A stretch of 36,198 nucleotides of DNA from Vreelandella maris (GCF_013371085.1 NZ_JABWCV010000032.1:1-36198), one strand, 5' to 3'; shown: positions 24,470-32,357, counted from the first letter of the stretch. Numbers and translations are program-made. The notes: generated by a model not told the origin, from the sequence alone.

Positions 24470-25066
24470 CTACTTACCCTCTTGGTACATGGCTGCCAGC
24501 GCATCTTCCGTAATGGGGTTGCGTTTAGCATCAAGGATTTGGCCACCCAACGCCGCAACTTCACGAGTAAAGGTGATTAAGTCATCTGGGTTACGTGAAA
24601 CTTTGCGTGCATTCAAAAAGCGGATCAAGATCGAAACCCCCTGCACCAGCGTGTGTTCGCCTTCTTGATGCAGCGGCGGTAGTTTACCCGGCGAGGTAGC
24701 GCTGGCCACCATCAATGGGTAACCCTGAGGCCCGGGCGGAAGGTGGAAGGCACCCAGCTCTACCTCGTAAAAAGCGTTTTTCGCGTTTAGCATCTCTCCC
24801 AGCGCTTGATTAATCGATTGGCTAGGGGCATCAAACACCACGAACAAGCACTGCTGGGTAGGTTTTTTGTTCTGTTGATGGGACGTTTTGCGCTGGCTTT
24901 GATGCGAGGAAGTGTCTGCTTGTAGAACCGGGGAGGCTGTCGCCTTGGAAGGCGAAGACGAGCTGTTACGTGGGGCGATCACTACCTTATAAAACAGCAC
25001 AACGCTCACTAGCCCTAACACAATAGCGACGCCAGCCAGTAGTAGAGGAAGGAGTAAAGAAGTCAT
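24470..25066 (-). CDS. Membrane-anchored protein with ZipA-like C-terminal domain
   Basis: A 198-residue protein. One N-terminal membrane span covers residues ~3-28 (LLLPLLLAGVAIVLGLVSVV), a Ser/Gln/Lys-rich linker runs to ~71, and a globular domain covers ~72-190. That domain follows the plan of the FtsZ-binding domain of ZipA: strand LFVVFDA, a helix of INQALGEML type, then SPGKLPP, TLVQGVSILIRF, a helical segment, and AALGGQILDAKRNPIT. Topology (short periplasmic N-end, span, flexible linker, cytosolic domain) also matches ZipA, but the protein is shorter than typical ZipA (~300 residues or more) and sits among flagellar filament genes. AAAGGA lies seven bases before the ATG. Whether it binds FtsZ or has been adapted to another partner is open. 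Confidence 0.6.
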   Translation of the reverse strand: MTSLLLPLLLAGVAIVLGLVSVVLFYKVVIAPRNSSSSPSKATASPVLQADTSSHQSQRKTSHQQNKKPTQQCLFVVFDAPSQSINQALGEMLNAKNAFYEVELGAFHLPPGPQGYPLMVASATSPGKLPPLHQEGEHTLVQGVSILIRFLNARKVSRNPDDLITFTREVAALGGQILDAKRNPITEDALAAMYQEGK

Positions 25067-25199
25067 GGGTTATCCTTTCGTGCTTTTGGATGATATTACG
25101 ATACGCCCCTACGCATAAGAAAGCAGTGGCTCGACTAAATTACTCAGCCCAGCCTTACGTCCGATCGCCAAAAATTACATAAATTTTTACTGTTTTCCC

Positions 25200-25226
25200 T
25201 AAAGATTCTCCTCGCGGTGCCGTTAA
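25200..25226 (+). promoter_or_regulatory. Sigma-28 (FliA) promoter of the flagellin gene
   Basis: TAAAGATT (25200-25207), an 11-base spacer and GCCGTTAA (25219-25226) match TAAAGTTT-N11-GCCGATAA at 7/8 and 7/8 positions. It is 70 bp before the flagellin ATG, giving a leader of about 65 bases. This is a standard late-flagellar promoter. Confidence 0.88.
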
Positions 25227-25241
25227 TCAATATAACGGCAC
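25217..25241. repeat. Perfect 9-bp inverted repeat across the flagellin -10 and start region
   Basis: GTGCCGTTA (25217-25225) and TAACGGCAC (25233-25241) are exact complements separated by ATCAATA. The left arm contains most of the sigma-28 -10 element and the right arm falls at or just after the expected transcription start. It could be a repressor or activator site, or, if transcription starts a little earlier than predicted, a 5' mRNA hairpin. Confidence 0.6.
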
Positions 25242-25296
25242 ACACAGTGGCCGAAAGCGGGCCTTTAAGGCCAGTGTCCAAGCAAGGAGAATCACC

Positions 25297-27444
25297 ATGT
25301 CAGTGATCAATACCAACATCACATCGATGATCGGCCAGTCCAACCTGTCCAAGTCTCAGAACGCTCTGCAGACTTCCATGGAGCGTCTGTCCTCTGGCCT
25401 GCGTATCAACAGTGCCAAGGATGATGCGGCCGGTCAGGCCATCGCCAACCGCATGACTTCACAGATCACCGGTCTAGCAACCGCACAGCGTAATGCCAAC
25501 GACGGTATCTCCGTTGCGCAGACCGCTGAAGGTGCCCTGAACCAGGTGAACGATAACCTACAGCGCATCCGTGAATTGTCCGTTCAGGCCACGAACAGCA
25601 CCAACAGCGATTCTGACCTTGAGTCCATTCAGAATGAAATCGGCCAGCGTCTTAACGAAATCAACCGTATCTCTGAAGAGACCGATTTCAACGGTGTCAA
25701 AGTACTTGAGCAAAGTGATGAGCTGAAGATTCAGGTAGGCGCTAAAGATAACGAAACTATTTCGCTCAACTTAGAGCAAATTAACAAGTCAACTCTGGGT
25801 CTTGCTTCCTTCGATGTTAGCCAGATTGTATCAAGCAAAAACCTGGAAGAAATGACTTCAGGTAGCTCATTCAATGTGAGCAAAGACGCTACCATAGAAG
25901 CGAACACTTATACCCCTGAACCCCTGACCGCTACAGGTGTATTTGCTACTGATGCTGGTGGTTATGCTGTTAAAGCGAGCGATGATAACTATTACGAACT
26001 CGCAACTAACCCTGTCACTGGTGACTTGACTTGGGATTCTGCCACTACTGCCTTGAACGTAGATGATGTTGACGTTGCTGGTGGAGCGCTAACTTCAGCC
26101 AATATTAGTTCTGCAGACCTGCCCACTGCTGTTCTTGATGCAACTACCGGTGTCGCCCCGGTTCTAGCTGGCGGCGTCACTTTAGATGACAATCTTTATC
26201 AGCGCAACGACGTGGCAGCAACCACTGCCGATACCTATGCCATTGATTTTAATGGTCAGGTAGGTGCTGGCGAGAGCTTGGTGGCTTACACCGACCCTAG
26301 CGATACTGTTCAGTATGCCATCGACGATGGTGGTGGTGTCTATACAGCTGCTACTATTGACGCGAACGGTGTAATTACAGGTGTCGGAGCTGTTGTAACA
26401 GCAGACGTAACCGCCTCTGCTTCAGGCGCTGATGCTGTTGAAAATGGCGATACTGTTGTCGAAGCCGGTACTGATCTGGCTGCTCAAAGCTACGGCAACT
26501 ACGCTACCCAAGGCTCTGATGGCAAATACTACGCAGTAGACGTTGGCGTTGATACAGGGGCTGCTGCGGGAGATTGGAATGCTGCTGACGCATCTACTTG
26601 GGATCTGACAGCAACCGTTGATGAAACGGCAATGGAAGAAGTCAGCGCTGGTAACATTGCACCGGGCGGTGCTGTAACTGAAGTCGCGACTGCTAACGTG
26701 AGTGTCGGCAGTAACGCCGATCTGCTTCAGATTGCAGATGAAGCAGCTAGCCCCATGGCGGTGACTGCAAATGGTCTTTATGCCTTGGAAAGTGGTGATG
26801 GCTATGCCGTCAAGGGTAGCGATGCTAGTTACTATGCGGCCAGTGTAGACGACGACGGTAACGTTTCCTGGGACTCTTCTTCCGAAGCCCTCGACCCTTT
26901 ACTTGTAACTGATGACGGCACTGGCGATGACGCGGTGACCAAAGTCGAGACAGATGTTGTGGCTTCAGCTACTTTTGAAGGGTTGGAGACTGGTGAAAGC
27001 TTGCAACAAATTATGGACAACAGCGGTAACGGAACAGGTACCTATGTTGTCAAAGGCGGTACTGAAGAAGCGCCTACCTACACCTATGCAACGCTATCAG
27101 AACCAGATGTTGATGGTAACGTCACTGTAACAAAAGAAACCAATGGCGATGGTTCCTTGAAAGGTGCGACTGTTGATCCGCTGAGCATGCTGGATACCGC
27201 TATCTCCAAGGTCGACTCTCTGCGCTCTGACCTCGGTGCTATTCAGAACCGCTTCGAGTCAGCCATTACCAACTTGAGCACCACTGAAACCAACCTCTCT
27301 GCTGCCCGTTCGCGCATTGAAGATGCTGACTACGCAACTGAAGTAGCCAACATGACCCGCGCTCAGATCCTGCAGCAGGCCGGTACTTCCGTACTAGCCC
27401 AGGCTAACCAGATCCCGCAGTCTGTTCTTTCTCTGCTGGGTTAA
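25297..27444 (+). CDS. fliC: Flagellin, long form with repeat-rich central domain
   Basis: A 715-residue filament protein, much longer than the common ~270-500. Residues 1-~180 are the conserved D0/D1 helices (SVINTNITSMIGQSNL, LSSGLRINSAKDDAAGQAIA) and ~626-715 the returning D1/D0 (ARSRIEDADYATEVANMTRA, ending IPQSVLSLLG). Residues ~190-625 form a surface-exposed, very acidic centre with repeated motifs of the type YAVKxSDxxYY...GxxxWDSxxxAL at ~213-254, ~399-437 and ~491-533. There is no cysteine. AAGGAG lies eight bases before the ATG. It is driven by a sigma-28 promoter and closed by a strong terminator, so it is a single-gene unit. The acidic bias fits a halophile; Ser/Thr richness would allow O-glycosylation, which cannot be judged from sequence. 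Confidence 0.95.
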   Translation: MSVINTNITSMIGQSNLSKSQNALQTSMERLSSGLRINSAKDDAAGQAIANRMTSQITGLATAQRNANDGISVAQTAEGALNQVNDNLQRIRELSVQATNSTNSDSDLESIQNEIGQRLNEINRISEETDFNGVKVLEQSDELKIQVGAKDNETISLNLEQINKSTLGLASFDVSQIVSSKNLEEMTSGSSFNVSKDATIEANTYTPEPLTATGVFATDAGGYAVKASDDNYYELATNPVTGDLTWDSATTALNVDDVDVAGGALTSANISSADLPTAVLDATTGVAPVLAGGVTLDDNLYQRNDVAATTADTYAIDFNGQVGAGESLVAYTDPSDTVQYAIDDGGGVYTAATIDANGVITGVGAVVTADVTASASGADAVENGDTVVEAGTDLAAQSYGNYATQGSDGKYYAVDVGVDTGAAAGDWNAADASTWDLTATVDETAMEEVSAGNIAPGGAVTEVATANVSVGSNADLLQIADEAASPMAVTANGLYALESGDGYAVKGSDASYYAASVDDDGNVSWDSSSEALDPLLVTDDGTGDDAVTKVETDVVASATFEGLETGESLQQIMDNSGNGTGTYVVKGGTEEAPTYTYATLSEPDVDGNVTVTKETNGDGSLKGATVDPLSMLDTAISKVDSLRSDLGAIQNRFESAITNLSTTETNLSAARSRIEDADYATEVANMTRAQILQQAGTSVLAQANQIPQSVLSLLG

Positions 27445-27496
27445 TCTGAGGCTTCGCCTAGATAGAGCCTTCGCTTTATCGCTAAGTAGTACAGCT

Positions 27497-27524
27497 AAAC
27501 CGGCCCTAAGGGGCCGGTTTTTTT
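27497..27524 (+). terminator. Strong rho-independent terminator after flagellin
   Basis: AAACCGGCCC (27497-27506), loop TAAG and GGGCCGGTTT (27511-27520) form a perfect 10-bp stem that runs into seven consecutive T. It starts 53 bases after the flagellin stop codon. The ribosome-binding site of the next gene lies directly after the T run, so that gene must depend on read-through or on a promoter inside the terminator region. Confidence 0.92.
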
Positions 27525-27534
27525 AGGAGTCGAT

Positions 27535-27888
27535 GTGAGAAATAACGTGCAAACTATTTCAGCCTATAGTGTCGTTAATGACGTGATCCCAAAGCTTAAC
27601 GCGGTAGAAAGGCTCGTCGAAGGTACGGTAAAAGAGATTGTCGAGACGAGTCGGCTTCCAGCAGAAATTGAGCGTTACTCAAAGTTGCAAATAGAGTTTC
27701 AGCTTGAAATATCAATGATACGAATGAACTTGGAGCACCTATTCAACCGCTACCATGGTGAACTCACGGCGGTTAAACAGAACGAGAAAAACGATAGTCA
27801 GTTAATATTAGACTCGTATGAAACCACCGCTATCGAAAGCGCTAAGACGCTTTATCGGCGCGTTCAAGAGCTGCAGCAGGCTCAATGA
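27535..27888 (+). CDS. Unknown helical protein downstream of flagellin, 117 residues
   Basis: I do not recognise the family. A GTG start is used because AGGAG lies at 27525-27529, five bases before it. The product is almost entirely predicted helix, with heptad-like hydrophobic spacing from residue ~12 to ~70 (LNAVERLVEGTVKEIVETS, LQIEFQLEISMIRMNLEHLF) and a charged C-terminal helix ending RVQELQQAQ. There is no signal peptide or membrane span. Size, helical make-up and position between flagellin and another small helical gene resemble flagellar export chaperones (FliS, FliT), but I see no clear FliS motif. The base composition is more AT-rich than its neighbours. Confidence 0.7.
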   Translation: MRNNVQTISAYSVVNDVIPKLNAVERLVEGTVKEIVETSRLPAEIERYSKLQIEFQLEISMIRMNLEHLFNRYHGELTAVKQNEKNDSQLILDSYETTAIESAKTLYRRVQELQQAQ

Positions 27889-27914
27889 AAGCTTTCAAAT
27901 AATCGGGAGTTGAT

Positions 27915-28109
27915 ATGCACCCTGATGAGCACGAGCAAGTGGCACTGGAACTGGAAACGCTGATTCGCGACACCCAGGCCGTGATTGACCGAGTCGAAAC
28001 CTACGGGCTGAACAATACGATGCCCGAAGATTACCAAGCGCTGCTGGATATTTTAGACAATGCTATTAAACAGCAACGCGCGCATACGCAGGGGATGCTA
28101 TCGGGCTAA
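27915..28109 (+). CDS. Unknown small acidic helical protein, 64 residues
   Basis: A 64-residue product starting MHPDEHEQVALELETLIRD and ending QRAHTQGMLSG. It is probably two helices joined near YGLNNTMPEDY, acidic, without membrane span or cysteine. CGGGAGT precedes the ATG by six bases. It follows the 117-residue helical gene by 26 bases on the same strand, so the two are probably co-transcribed. The family is not recognised. A flagellar chaperone or regulator role is suggested only by position. Confidence 0.65.
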   Translation: MHPDEHEQVALELETLIRDTQAVIDRVETYGLNNTMPEDYQALLDILDNAIKQQRAHTQGMLSG

Positions 28110-28399
28110 TCGTGAGTGTTGTTTGAAAAGCTCGCCAATAGCTAATTTTGACAGCACCTGCTTTTACACGTTACTGCCTCGCCCTCGTCTTTAGCCGTCA
28201 TGGCAAAAATACGCCACGCAATTGCACCGCCGTTGTGATTACACCTATATCAGTCATATTCAAAATAAGAATAAAAATTAACTTTAATATTCTTTTATTC
28301 GTTTTTGTCGTGGGGGTAAGATAGTCGCTATCAACGCCACATGACTTTCTATGCGGCTATTCGTATCGTCGGACTATCGACCAACGAGGAAACAGACTC
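28110..28399. other. Intergenic region before the amino-acid importer, no gene seen
   Basis: This 290-base stretch has no reading frame with a ribosome-binding site. Its second half (about 28255-28310) is markedly AT-rich, with imperfect inverted AATAAGAATA / TATTCTTTTATT elements, as is usual for promoter regions. TAAGAT at 28317-28322 is a possible -10, but I find no good -35 at the right distance. A regulator site for the importer is likely here but not identifiable by eye. Confidence 0.4.
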
Positions 28400-29170
28400 A
28401 TGCCACTACCACGCAAGTTGACTACCACCCTCGCCGCGCTTTCGCTAAGCGTTGCTGGTGGATTGTTTGCCGCGACTGCCTACGCCGATACGCTCCGCGT
28501 GGGTATGTCGGGCGGTTATTTCCCCTTTACGTTTGTGGAGCAGGACGAGCTTAAAGGCTTTGAAGTCGATGTGATGAATGCCGTGGGAGAGATCACCGGT
28601 GATGAGATCGAATTCGTGACTGCTAGTTTCTCGGGCTTGGCGGGCATGCTTGAGTCTGGACGTATCGATACCATTGCCAACCAGATTACGATCACCCCTG
28701 AGCGCGAAGCGAAGTATGTTTTTACCGAGCCCTACGTGTATGACGGCGCGCAGGTCGTGGTGCGGGCGGGTAATGATTCCATTCAAGGCGTTGAGGATCT
28801 GTCCGGCAAAAGCGTGGCGGTGAATTTGGGTTCCAACTACGAACAGTTGCTGCGTGAGCAACCGAACGCCGATGACATCGATATTCGTACCTATGAATCC
28901 AACATCGAGCAGGATGTGGCGTTGGGCCGGGTAGAGGCGTTTGTGATGGATCGCGTGAGTGCGACGCAAGTTATTAAAGAGAAAGGCTTACCTTTAGAGC
29001 TGGCGGGTCAGCCATTCTCGACCATTGAGAACGCGCTACCGTTTCGCGATGACGAAGCGGGCCGTGAGCTGCGTGACCGCGTTGGTGCAGCGCTTGCCGA
29101 GCTGCGTGAGAATGGCGAGCTACGTGAGATATCGGAAAAGTGGTTTAATACCGACATCACCCAGCCGTAA
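28400..29170 (+). CDS. Polar amino acid (cystine-like) ABC importer, substrate-binding protein
   Basis: A 256-residue periplasmic protein with a Sec signal ending near ATAYA|DTL. The mature protein is a family 3 solute-binding protein (SBP_bac_3): LRVGMSGGYFPFTF, GFEVDVMNAVGE, GRIDTIANQITITPER, YVYDGAQVVV and the late REISEKWFNTD. It lacks internal Cys. Size and the partner subunits (222 and 251 residues) resemble the E. coli cystine system TcyJLN; glutamine- or other polar-residue importers share this layout. AACGAGGAAA precedes the ATG. A hairpin follows the stop codon before the permease gene, which would favour excess binding protein. Confidence 0.9.
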   Translation: MPLPRKLTTTLAALSLSVAGGLFAATAYADTLRVGMSGGYFPFTFVEQDELKGFEVDVMNAVGEITGDEIEFVTASFSGLAGMLESGRIDTIANQITITPEREAKYVFTEPYVYDGAQVVVRAGNDSIQGVEDLSGKSVAVNLGSNYEQLLREQPNADDIDIRTYESNIEQDVALGRVEAFVMDRVSATQVIKEKGLPLELAGQPFSTIENALPFRDDEAGRELRDRVGAALAELRENGELREISEKWFNTDITQP

Positions 29171-29194
29171 CGTTTAGGCTACCCTGGTTTAACG

Positions 29195-29220
29195 CGGCCG
29201 TGGCATTGCCACGGCCGTTT
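29195..29220 (+). terminator. Partial terminator between binding protein and permease
   Basis: CGGCCGTGG (29195-29203), loop CATTG and CCACGGCCG (29209-29217) form a perfect 9-bp GC-rich stem followed by TTTGCTT. It starts 25 bases after the binding-protein stop. The short T tract suggests incomplete termination, leaving less mRNA for the permease and ATPase. Confidence 0.7.
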
Positions 29221-29253
29221 GCTTATAAGCGGTCTAATCTATGTTTACTTTTT

Positions 29254-29922
29254 ATGCTTAATCTCGAATATATGTGGGGGCTGTTGCCGGTTCTGCTGCG
29301 CTATCTGCCGCTCACGCTTCAAATGGCGACGATCGCCATGTGCTTTGCGCTGATACTGGCGTGCCTGCTGGCGGTGGTTCGCGTATCAAAAGTGCCGGTG
29401 TTAAACGGGTTTTCGCTGCTGTTTATCTCGTTTTTCCGCGGTACGCCGCTGCTGGTTCAGTTGTTTCTTTTCTACTACGGCTTACCGCAACTGATTAGTT
29501 CGTTAATCGCGATTACCGGCGTCACCGCTGCGGTGCTAGGGCTAACGCTGCACTTCTCGGCTTATATGGCGGAATCAATCCGTGCGGCGATTGTCGGGAT
29601 TGACCGCAGCCAGACCGAAGCCGCGCTCTCCATCGGCATGACCCAGTCGCAGTTAATGCGGCGCATTATTCTGCCCCAGGCAACCCGCGTGGCAACCCCA
29701 ACGCTGATGAACTACTTCATTGATATGATCAAGGCAACTTCGCTGGCTTTCACGCTAGGTGTCACCGAGCTGATGGGCGCAACGCAAAAAGAGGCGGCGG
29801 GCAGCTTTCTCTATTTGGAAGCGTTCTTGCTGGTGGCGCTGATTTATTGGGCAGTCGTGGAAGTGCTCTCCTGGGGGCAGCGTCGGTTAGAAATTTACCT
29901 GAATAAGGCCTACCAACGATGA
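29254..29922 (+). CDS. Polar amino acid (cystine-like) ABC importer, permease
   Basis: A 222-residue membrane protein with about five spans, of the HisM/GlnP/TcyL family. The conserved features are RYLPLTLQMATIAM near the start, FFRGTPLLVQLFLFYYGLP, and the EAA loop EAALSIGMTQSQLMRRIILPQA that docks on the ATPase. The ATG at 29254 gives the same length as E. coli TcyL and avoids running through the hairpin; the ribosome-binding site is weak. The gene overlaps the ATPase start by four bases. It forms the membrane channel of the importer. Confidence 0.9.
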   Translation: MLNLEYMWGLLPVLLRYLPLTLQMATIAMCFALILACLLAVVRVSKVPVLNGFSLLFISFFRGTPLLVQLFLFYYGLPQLISSLIAITGVTAAVLGLTLHFSAYMAESIRAAIVGIDRSQTEAALSIGMTQSQLMRRIILPQATRVATPTLMNYFIDMIKATSLAFTLGVTELMGATQKEAAGSFLYLEAFLLVALIYWAVVEVLSWGQRRLEIYLNKAYQR

Positions 29923-30674
29923 TTTCGCTGCAAGGCATAACCAAGCGCTTCGGCGGCCACACGGTGTTTAAAGATATTGACTTGAGCCTTGCCCAGGGCG
30001 AGATCATCGTCATCATTGGCCCTTCCGGTACGGGGAAATCGACGCTGCTGCGCTGTATTAACTTCCTTGAAAAGCCCGATGCCGGACGCTTGCAGGTAGG
30101 CGACCTGAGTGTGGACACCCAGCGCGCCAGCCGGGCAGATATTCTGGCACTGCGCCGCCGCACGGCGTTTGTGTTTCAGAACTACGGCCTGTTCGCCAAT
30201 AAAACCGCGCTGGAGAATATCAGCGAGGGGATGATTGTGGTGGACAAGCTGCCCAAAGCTAAAGCCCACGCGCGGGCGAGGGAGATTCTGGAACGCATCG
30301 GCCTGGCGGATAAAGCCGATGCTTACCCGGCGTCACTTTCCGGTGGCCAGCAGCAACGGGTAGGCATCGGCCGTGCCATGGCAGCGAATGCCGATGTGAT
30401 TTTGTTTGATGAGCCCACCTCTTCACTAGACCCGCAGTGGGTGGAAGAAGTGTTGGGCTTAATGAAGCAGTTAGCGGTAGAACGCCAAACGATGATCGTG
30501 GTCACCCACGAGATGCAGTTCGCCCGGGAAGTGGCAGACAGAGTGGTATTTATGGACGAAGGCGGCGTCGTCGAGCAAGCCCCGCCTGAAGAGTTGTTCA
30601 CTGCACCCAAAGATGAGCGAACGCGCCATTTCTTGCGCAAAATATTAGCGCCTACCGGGCAGGCAGTGCCGTAA
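29919..30674 (+). CDS. Polar amino acid (cystine-like) ABC importer, ATP-binding subunit
   Basis: A 251-residue ATPase of the GlnQ/HisP/TcyN type. Motifs in order: Walker A GPSGTGKST (residues ~32-40), Q-loop VFQNYGLFANKTALENI, signature LSGGQQQRVGIGRAMA, Walker B VILFDEPTSSLDPQW and switch His in VVTHEMQFARE. The last gene of the importer set, it overlaps the permease by four bases. No T-rich terminator is obvious in the 117 bases that follow. Confidence 0.94.
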   Translation: MISLQGITKRFGGHTVFKDIDLSLAQGEIIVIIGPSGTGKSTLLRCINFLEKPDAGRLQVGDLSVDTQRASRADILALRRRTAFVFQNYGLFANKTALENISEGMIVVDKLPKAKAHARAREILERIGLADKADAYPASLSGGQQQRVGIGRAMAANADVILFDEPTSSLDPQWVEEVLGLMKQLAVERQTMIVVTHEMQFAREVADRVVFMDEGGVVEQAPPEELFTAPKDERTRHFLRKILAPTGQAVP

Positions 30675-30750
30675 ATGCGGTGCTGGTTTTTTAGGTGGCA
30701 CAAGCTAAGTTAATGCCAAGCGTGGCTATGGATGGAAGCAATGCCGTGCA

Positions 30751-30759
30751 TGTTATGCT
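30751..30759 (+). promoter_or_regulatory. Possible extended -10 promoter before the ATPase/nuclease gene
   Basis: TGTTATGCT at 30751-30759 fits the extended -10 pattern TGnTATnnT, 32 bases before the ATG at 30792. There is no recognisable -35, which extended -10 promoters can do without. It would give the ATPase/nuclease-cysQ pair a start of its own. Confidence 0.35.
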
Positions 30760-30791
30760 GACTTTCAGTTCACCTGTTTTTTGAGGTTGCT

Positions 30792-32357
30792 ATGCCAACT
30801 GAAAACCGGCTCAAATTACCTATTGGCGTTCAGACCTTCTCGGATATCCGTGAAGGTGACTACTACTACGTTGATAAAACACCTGATATTCATCGTCTAA
30901 CGGAAGAGGGGAAATACTTTTTCCTCTCCCGCCCGCGTCGCTTCGGTAAAAGCCTGCTGCTTGATACCCTGCGCTGCCTGTTTGAAGGCCGCAAAGCGCT
31001 GTTTGAAGGGCTGTATATTCACGATAAATGGGATTGGCAAACTGGGCATCCGGTGATTCGTATTAGCTTTGCTGATGGGCATTTGGCTAGTCGTGAGGAT
31101 TTGGATACCCATATCCGCTATCAGCTGGCTCAGCATCGCGAGCGCCTGGGCATTGTCAGCGAGCGCCCCAAACTAATTGCCAATGATTTTTCGGACCTGA
31201 TTCGCCGCACTCACCAGAAGTTTGGTCAACGTACGGTAGTGCTGATTGATGAATACGATAAACCAATTCTCGATAATATCTTAGCCCCAGAGCGGGCGCG
31301 TGAGCTGCGTGAAGGGCTGAAAAACCTTTACAGCGTGCTCAAAGACGCCGACCCGTATTTACGCTTTGTGCTGTTAACGGGTGTTTCTAAGTTCAGCAAA
31401 GTGAGCCTATTCTCGGGGCTGAATAACCTGAACGACATTACGCTGGATGCGCCTTACGCTTCCATTTGTGGGTACACCGATGAAGATGTTGACAGCGTCT
31501 TCGCTCCTGAATTACCGGGGTTAGACCGTGCTCAAATCAAGCATTGGTATAACGGCTACCGTTGGGGTGGGCAGGAGGTGACCGCTGTATACAACCCCTT
31601 TGATGTTCTACTACTGTTTCAAAAGCGCCAGTTTGGCCCCTATTGGTTTGAAAGCGCTACTCCCACATTTTTGGTAGAAATTCTAAAACAACGCGGGGTG
31701 TTTACGCCGTCACTAGATCAGCTGGAAACCGAGGCTGAGCTGCTGGGTCGTTTTGATGTTGACCATATCGGTACTGAGGCGCTGTTATTTCAAACGGGAT
31801 ATCTAACCGTTAAGCAGGTGGAAGAACCCATGGTGGGGTATCGGTTATATACCCTAGGCTTTCCTAATCAAGAAGTAGAAACCAGCTTAAACCAAGCGTT
31901 ACTGCCGGTATTGGGTGTCGAAAACCCCGCGCGTGAGCGTAAAACACTGTTTACCCATCTGCGGGCTCATGACTTAGTGGGTCTTGAAACTCACCTTAAA
32001 GCCCTTTACGCCGGGCTGCCCCACGATTGGTATCGCAACAATCCAATTGCTCAATACGAAGGGCATTATGCCAGTGTGTTTTACAGTCACTTTGCCGCCC
32101 TTGGGTTAAGCGTTACGGTGGAAGACGCCAGCCATTTCGGCAAGGTGGATATGGCGGTGGATTTTGCCGGGCACCTCTATTTATTTGAGTTTAAGGTGGT
32201 GGAGCAGTTGCCGGAGGGGAAGGCCCTAGAACAGATTAAAACCAAAGGCTACGCCGATAAGTACCGTGCCGCTGGCAAGCCTATCCATTTAATCGGCGTA
32301 GAGTTTTCCCGCGAGCAGCGCCAAATTGTGGGGTTTGATGTGGAGACGCTTTCTTAA
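30792..32357 (+). CDS. AAA-ATPase-like / PD-(D/E)XK nuclease-like protein
   Basis: A 521-residue cytosolic protein of the AAA-ATPase_like plus PDDEXK_9 (DUF1703) family. The N-terminal half opens LPIGVQTFSDIREGDYYYVD and holds a Walker A-like RPRRFGKS (K53) and Walker B VVLIDEYD (D153, E154). The C-terminal part has a nuclease-like core D453 (GKVDMAVDF) and E466-x-K468 (LFEFKVVE). Such proteins are common and abundant in some gut bacteria; their role is unproven, with links suggested to mobile elements or DNA processing. All predicted catalytic positions are intact. Its stop overlaps the cysQ start in TAATG, so the two are translationally coupled. No transposon ends were seen around it. Confidence 0.88.
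   Translation: MPTENRLKLPIGVQTFSDIREGDYYYVDKTPDIHRLTEEGKYFFLSRPRRFGKSLLLDTLRCLFEGRKALFEGLYIHDKWDWQTGHPVIRISFADGHLASREDLDTHIRYQLAQHRERLGIVSERPKLIANDFSDLIRRTHQKFGQRTVVLIDEYDKPILDNILAPERARELREGLKNLYSVLKDADPYLRFVLLTGVSKFSKVSLFSGLNNLNDITLDAPYASICGYTDEDVDSVFAPELPGLDRAQIKHWYNGYRWGGQEVTAVYNPFDVLLLFQKRQFGPYWFESATPTFLVEILKQRGVFTPSLDQLETEAELLGRFDVDHIGTEALLFQTGYLTVKQVEEPMVGYRLYTLGFPNQEVETSLNQALLPVLGVENPARERKTLFTHLRAHDLVGLETHLKALYAGLPHDWYRNNPIAQYEGHYASVFYSHFAALGLSVTVEDASHFGKVDMAVDFAGHLYLFEFKVVEQLPEGKALEQIKTKGYADKYRAAGKPIHLIGVEFSREQRQIVGFDVETLS

Noticed and set aside
28148..28176. TTGACA at 28148-28153 as the -35 of an importer promoter
   Set aside because: The hexamer 17 bases downstream (ttactg) is a poor -10, and the site is more than 220 bp from the gene.
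30792..32357. Anti-phage defence island around the ATPase/nuclease gene
   Set aside because: No other defence-type gene, integrase or tRNA is nearby; neighbours are an amino-acid importer, cysQ and c-di-GMP genes.
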